Shown here: one piece after another, positions 61,456 to 64,000 of the stretch | Position numbering within the stretch: position 1 is the stretch's first letter | Layout of the letters: every line of letters begins with the position of its first letter | Assembly (NCBI RefSeq): GCF_001425745.1 | Contig: NZ_LMDF01000005.1 | Span: 62,001-126,000 of the forward strand | Direction of reading: 5' to 3' | Source: Caulobacter sp. Root343 | GTDB lineage: Bacteria > Pseudomonadota > Alphaproteobacteria > Caulobacterales > Caulobacteraceae | Length of the DNA: 64,000 nt | The notes under the pieces: model-generated | The model's input: only the letters and a program-made list of their open reading frames with translations | The model's database searches: none | What the model was told of the DNA's origin: nothing | Program-made: the position numbers and the translations under genes

Positions 61456-63414
61456 ATGCTGAAGTTGTTTGCGGGCGCAGCCATGGCCGCGCTGATCGGG
61501 TTGAGCGCGCCGAGCGCCGCCATGGCGTCCGCGCCGCTCGAAGCCTACGGCAGCCTGCCTTCGCTCGAGAGCGTCGTAATCTCTCCCGACGGCTCGGCTT
61601 TGGCCCTGATCGCCACGATCGACGACGAGCGGCGGATCATCGTCAAATCCTTGAACGGGCCCGTGCTGGCCTCGGCGGTCGTGGGACATCGCAAGGTTCG
61701 CAACGTCCAGTGGGCCGGCGTCGATCATGTCGTGATCGAAGCGTCGATCACGACCTCGATCAAGGACACGACCTATGTCGGCGAGCATTGGCAAGCCGTC
61801 GCCCTGAACGTCCGGACCGGGAGCTACATACAGCTGCCGAACGATGCGCTCGACACCCTCCTCAATATCGTCCAGGGCCGCCTGCAGCCGGGCGTCAGCG
61901 GCAAGAAAGCGGTCGTCTATACACCGCTCTACGTCACGGTCGCCGCCAACATGCAGAGCAAGAGCGGCCACCTGGATCTGTACAAGATCGATCTCGACAC
62001 GGGCACGGCCACCCGCGTGCAGATGGGCGACAATCAGACCGGCGACTATCTCGTCAAATCCGACGGCGCCGTGCTGGCCAAGGCGAGCTACGAGAACAAC
62101 GAACGCACCAACGACGCGACCTGGACCCTCTCGCTGCGTCGTGGGTCGTCCTGGCAAGACGTCGCCAAGACCACCGATGCCCGCAACACGCCTAGCCTCT
62201 GGGGGATTTCGCCCGATGGCCAGTCGGTGATCCTCGACACGTGGGACAAGCAGAACGCGCTGTGGCGCCCGACGCCCGTCACCCTCGCGGACGGCAAGGT
62301 CGGCGACTATATCGGTCCGCCCCGCAAGCAGGGCGCGCTGATCGACGAGGACGGCGTCGTCCTCGCCTTCACCTATCGCAGTGCGGGGCTGGCCGAATAC
62401 GACTTCGTGGAACCGCGCTTGAAGGCGCTCTGGCCGGCGTACCGCAACGCCTTCAAGGGCCAGCAGGTCTCGCTCGTATCCTGGACGCCTGACTTCTCGA
62501 AGTTGGTCCTCTCCGTGACCAGCAGCAACTCCGCCGGCAGCTACTACCTCGCCGACACCAGGACCAAGCGCGTCGATCCGATCGGTTTGGCCTATCCCAA
62601 GATCACGGCGGCCGATGTCGCCAACGTGCGGATGATCGAATACCCGGCCGCCGACGGCCTGCCGATCCAGGCCATCCTGACGACGCCCAAGGGCCGGCCC
62701 GAAGCGAACCTACCGCTGGTGGTGCTGCCGCACGGCGGGCCGCAATCCCAGGACGACGTCACCTTCGACTGGCTGGCCCAGGGCGTAGCCTCGCGCGGCT
62801 ATGCGGTGCTGCAACCGAACTACCGGGGTTCCACCAACACCGATCACGCCTTCATGGAAGCCGGCAACGGCGAATGGGGCGGCAAGATGCAAACCGACCT
62901 TTCGGACGGCGTCGCCTTCCTCGCGAAGGCTGGCGTGGTCGATCCCAAGCGGGTCTGCATCTTCGGCGCGAGTTATGGGGGCTACGCCGCCCTGGCCGGC
63001 GCGGCGCTTCAGAAGGGCGTCTATCGCTGCGCGGTGTCGGTGGCTGGTCCCAGCGACCTGGCCGGACGGCTGCACGACGAGATTCTCAAATACGGCGAGA
63101 AAAACGAACTCATCCGCTACCGCAAACGGGTCTACGGTGTGCAGAGCGCCAGCGATCCCAAGTTGAAGGCCATCTCGCCGGCCCTGCACGCCAACGAGGT
63201 CGAAGCGCCCGTATTGCTGATCCACGGCAAAGACGACACCGTGGTGCCCTTCAGCGAAAGCCAGAAGATGGCCTCGGCCCTCAAGAGCGCCGGCAAGCCC
63301 TATGAATTCGTCACCCTGAACGGCGAGGACCATTGGCTTTCCAACGGCGCGACGCGCAAGCAGATGCTGACCGCCGCCGTCGCCTTCATCGAAAAGCACA
63401 ACCCGCCGAACTGA
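61456..63414 (+). CDS. S9 prolyl-oligopeptidase-family peptidase, exported
   Basis: A 652-residue protein with a signal peptide (MLKLFAGAAMAALIGLSAPSAAMA). A beta-propeller (about 30-390) precedes the alpha/beta-hydrolase domain. The catalytic serine is in FGASYGGYAAL (about 505), the aspartate in HGKDDTVVP (about 593) and the histidine in GEDHWLS (about 625). Start at 61456, with GGGGGT upstream. It resembles acylaminoacyl/dipeptidyl peptidases of the periplasm that trim imported peptides. Transcribed separately from infC. Confidence 0.92.
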   Translation: MLKLFAGAAMAALIGLSAPSAAMASAPLEAYGSLPSLESVVISPDGSALALIATIDDERRIIVKSLNGPVLASAVVGHRKVRNVQWAGVDHVVIEASITTSIKDTTYVGEHWQAVALNVRTGSYIQLPNDALDTLLNIVQGRLQPGVSGKKAVVYTPLYVTVAANMQSKSGHLDLYKIDLDTGTATRVQMGDNQTGDYLVKSDGAVLAKASYENNERTNDATWTLSLRRGSSWQDVAKTTDARNTPSLWGISPDGQSVILDTWDKQNALWRPTPVTLADGKVGDYIGPPRKQGALIDEDGVVLAFTYRSAGLAEYDFVEPRLKALWPAYRNAFKGQQVSLVSWTPDFSKLVLSVTSSNSAGSYYLADTRTKRVDPIGLAYPKITAADVANVRMIEYPAADGLPIQAILTTPKGRPEANLPLVVLPHGGPQSQDDVTFDWLAQGVASRGYAVLQPNYRGSTNTDHAFMEAGNGEWGGKMQTDLSDGVAFLAKAGVVDPKRVCIFGASYGGYAALAGAALQKGVYRCAVSVAGPSDLAGRLHDEILKYGEKNELIRYRKRVYGVQSASDPKLKAISPALHANEVEAPVLLIHGKDDTVVPFSESQKMASALKSAGKPYEFVTLNGEDHWLSNGATRKQMLTAAVAFIEKHNPPN

Positions 63415-63454
63415 GGTCGCCAAGCCGAGGCTTCCGGCGTAAACCGCGCCTCCT

Positions 63455-64000
63455 ATGTCCGAGCCCCGTCACAGCAGCCGCGCCCTCGCCGTCCTCCTCC
63501 TGGTTGTCTTCATCAACCTGGTGGGCTTCGGCGTGGTCATTCCGCTGCTGCCCTTCTACGCCAAGTCGATGAACGCCGCCCCGTGGCAGGTGACGACGAT
63601 GTTCGCCGCCTACAGCCTGGGCCAGTTCTTCGGCGAGCCGTTCTGGGGACGCCTGTCGGACCGTATCGGCCGGCGGCCGGTACTGATCGTCACGATCCTG
63701 GCCAACACCCTGGCCTATGTCGCCCTGGCCTTCGCGCCGAACATCTGGATCGCCATGGCCGTGCGCCTGGTCGGCGGCTTCGGTGGCGGCAACATCTCGA
63801 CGATCCAGGGCTACATGGCCGACGTCACGCCGCCCGAAAAGCGCGCGGGGCGTCTGGGCCTGCTGGGCTCGGCCTTCGGGGCGGGCTTCGTGATCGGGCC
63901 CTCGCTGGGCGGCGTCCTGGCCCACCCCGGCCTGGGACGCCTGGGATTCCAGATCCCGCTCTTCTTCGCCGCCGCCATGGCCGCCCTGGCGGCGCTGGGC
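63455..64000 (+). CDS. MFS transporter, TetA-like (partial, runs off the end)
   Basis: The first 182 codons of an MFS protein. VFINLVGFGVVIPLLPFYAKSM (TM1) and the motif-A loop GEPFWGRLSDRIGRRPVLI between TM2 and TM3 resemble tetracycline-type DHA1 exporters. AIAMAVRLVGGFGGGNISTIQGYMADVTPPEKRAGRLGLLG-like sequence (near 120-150) is also typical. The 3' end is outside the window. Substrate unknown. Confidence 0.88.
   Translation, partial: MSEPRHSSRALAVLLLVVFINLVGFGVVIPLLPFYAKSMNAAPWQVTTMFAAYSLGQFFGEPFWGRLSDRIGRRPVLIVTILANTLAYVALAFAPNIWIAMAVRLVGGFGGGNISTIQGYMADVTPPEKRAGRLGLLGSAFGAGFVIGPSLGGVLAHPGLGRLGFQIPLFFAAAMAALAALG

Overview
The window is high-GC DNA from a Caulobacter-type alphaproteobacterium. 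The evidence is a 691-residue CckA with its phospho-acceptors at H322 and D623, a DivJ-like kinase, a CtrA-box-controlled fliQ-fliR-flhB cluster, an alphaproteobacterial LexA box (GTTC-N7-GTTC) at recA, and many TonB-receptor and polysaccharide-hydrolase genes typical of this oligotrophic group. The identity is inferred from gene content and motifs only; no search was run. No plasmid, prophage, insertion sequence or CRISPR array was seen.

Layout. 1-3.8 kb: small accessory genes (VOC protein, lipoprotein, TetR regulator with a divergent CPBP membrane protease, a membrane protein). 3.8-9.8 kb: alaS, recA with its LexA box, and a divergent EAL-domain protein. 10-18.2 kb: a DUF885 hydrolase, small enzymes, and two TetR regulators facing membrane-protein genes across clear palindromic operators, then a membrane-anchored LuxR-type regulator. 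18.2-27.3 kb: a glycoside hydrolase, cckA, flhB-fliR-fliQ, a TonB-like small protein and a helical-repeat protein. A 405-bp AT-rich intergenic region there carries two CtrA boxes and a sigma-54 promoter. 27.3-37.1 kb: mgsA, a GH53 galactanase, prfC, and a TonB receptor between two paralogous secreted metallopeptidase-like proteins. 37.2-43.7 kb: divJ, a divergent soluble histidine kinase, sufE-trhO, a DUF2383 protein and an ArsR-type regulator. 43.9-48.3 kb: a 1469-residue cadherin/RTX surface or secreted protein. 48.4-51.3 kb: a TetR-VOC-DUF1801 group and a short-chain dehydrogenase. 51.3-52.4 kb: a two-gene operon encoding a DnaA-domain-IV-like protein and a DUF6456 protein, matching the GafY/GafZ activators of gene transfer agents. 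52.5-64 kb: a KdgK-type sugar kinase, a second DUF885 hydrolase, two identical tRNA-Gly genes, envelope glycosyltransferases, infC with a non-canonical ATT start, an S9 peptidase and a truncated MFS transporter.

How the parts fit. CckA, DivJ and the flagellar export genes form a cell-cycle block: CckA feeds phosphate to CtrA, and CtrA boxes lie in front of fliQ and in the 26.3 kb intergenic region. The recA region adds the SOS response, and the GafYZ-like pair is a plausible control point for gene-transfer-agent production. Much of the rest is nutrient scavenging (TonB receptor, GH53, DUF4038 hydrolase, secreted peptidases) and local TetR switches. Two main families of dispersed inverted repeats occupy intergenic gaps throughout.
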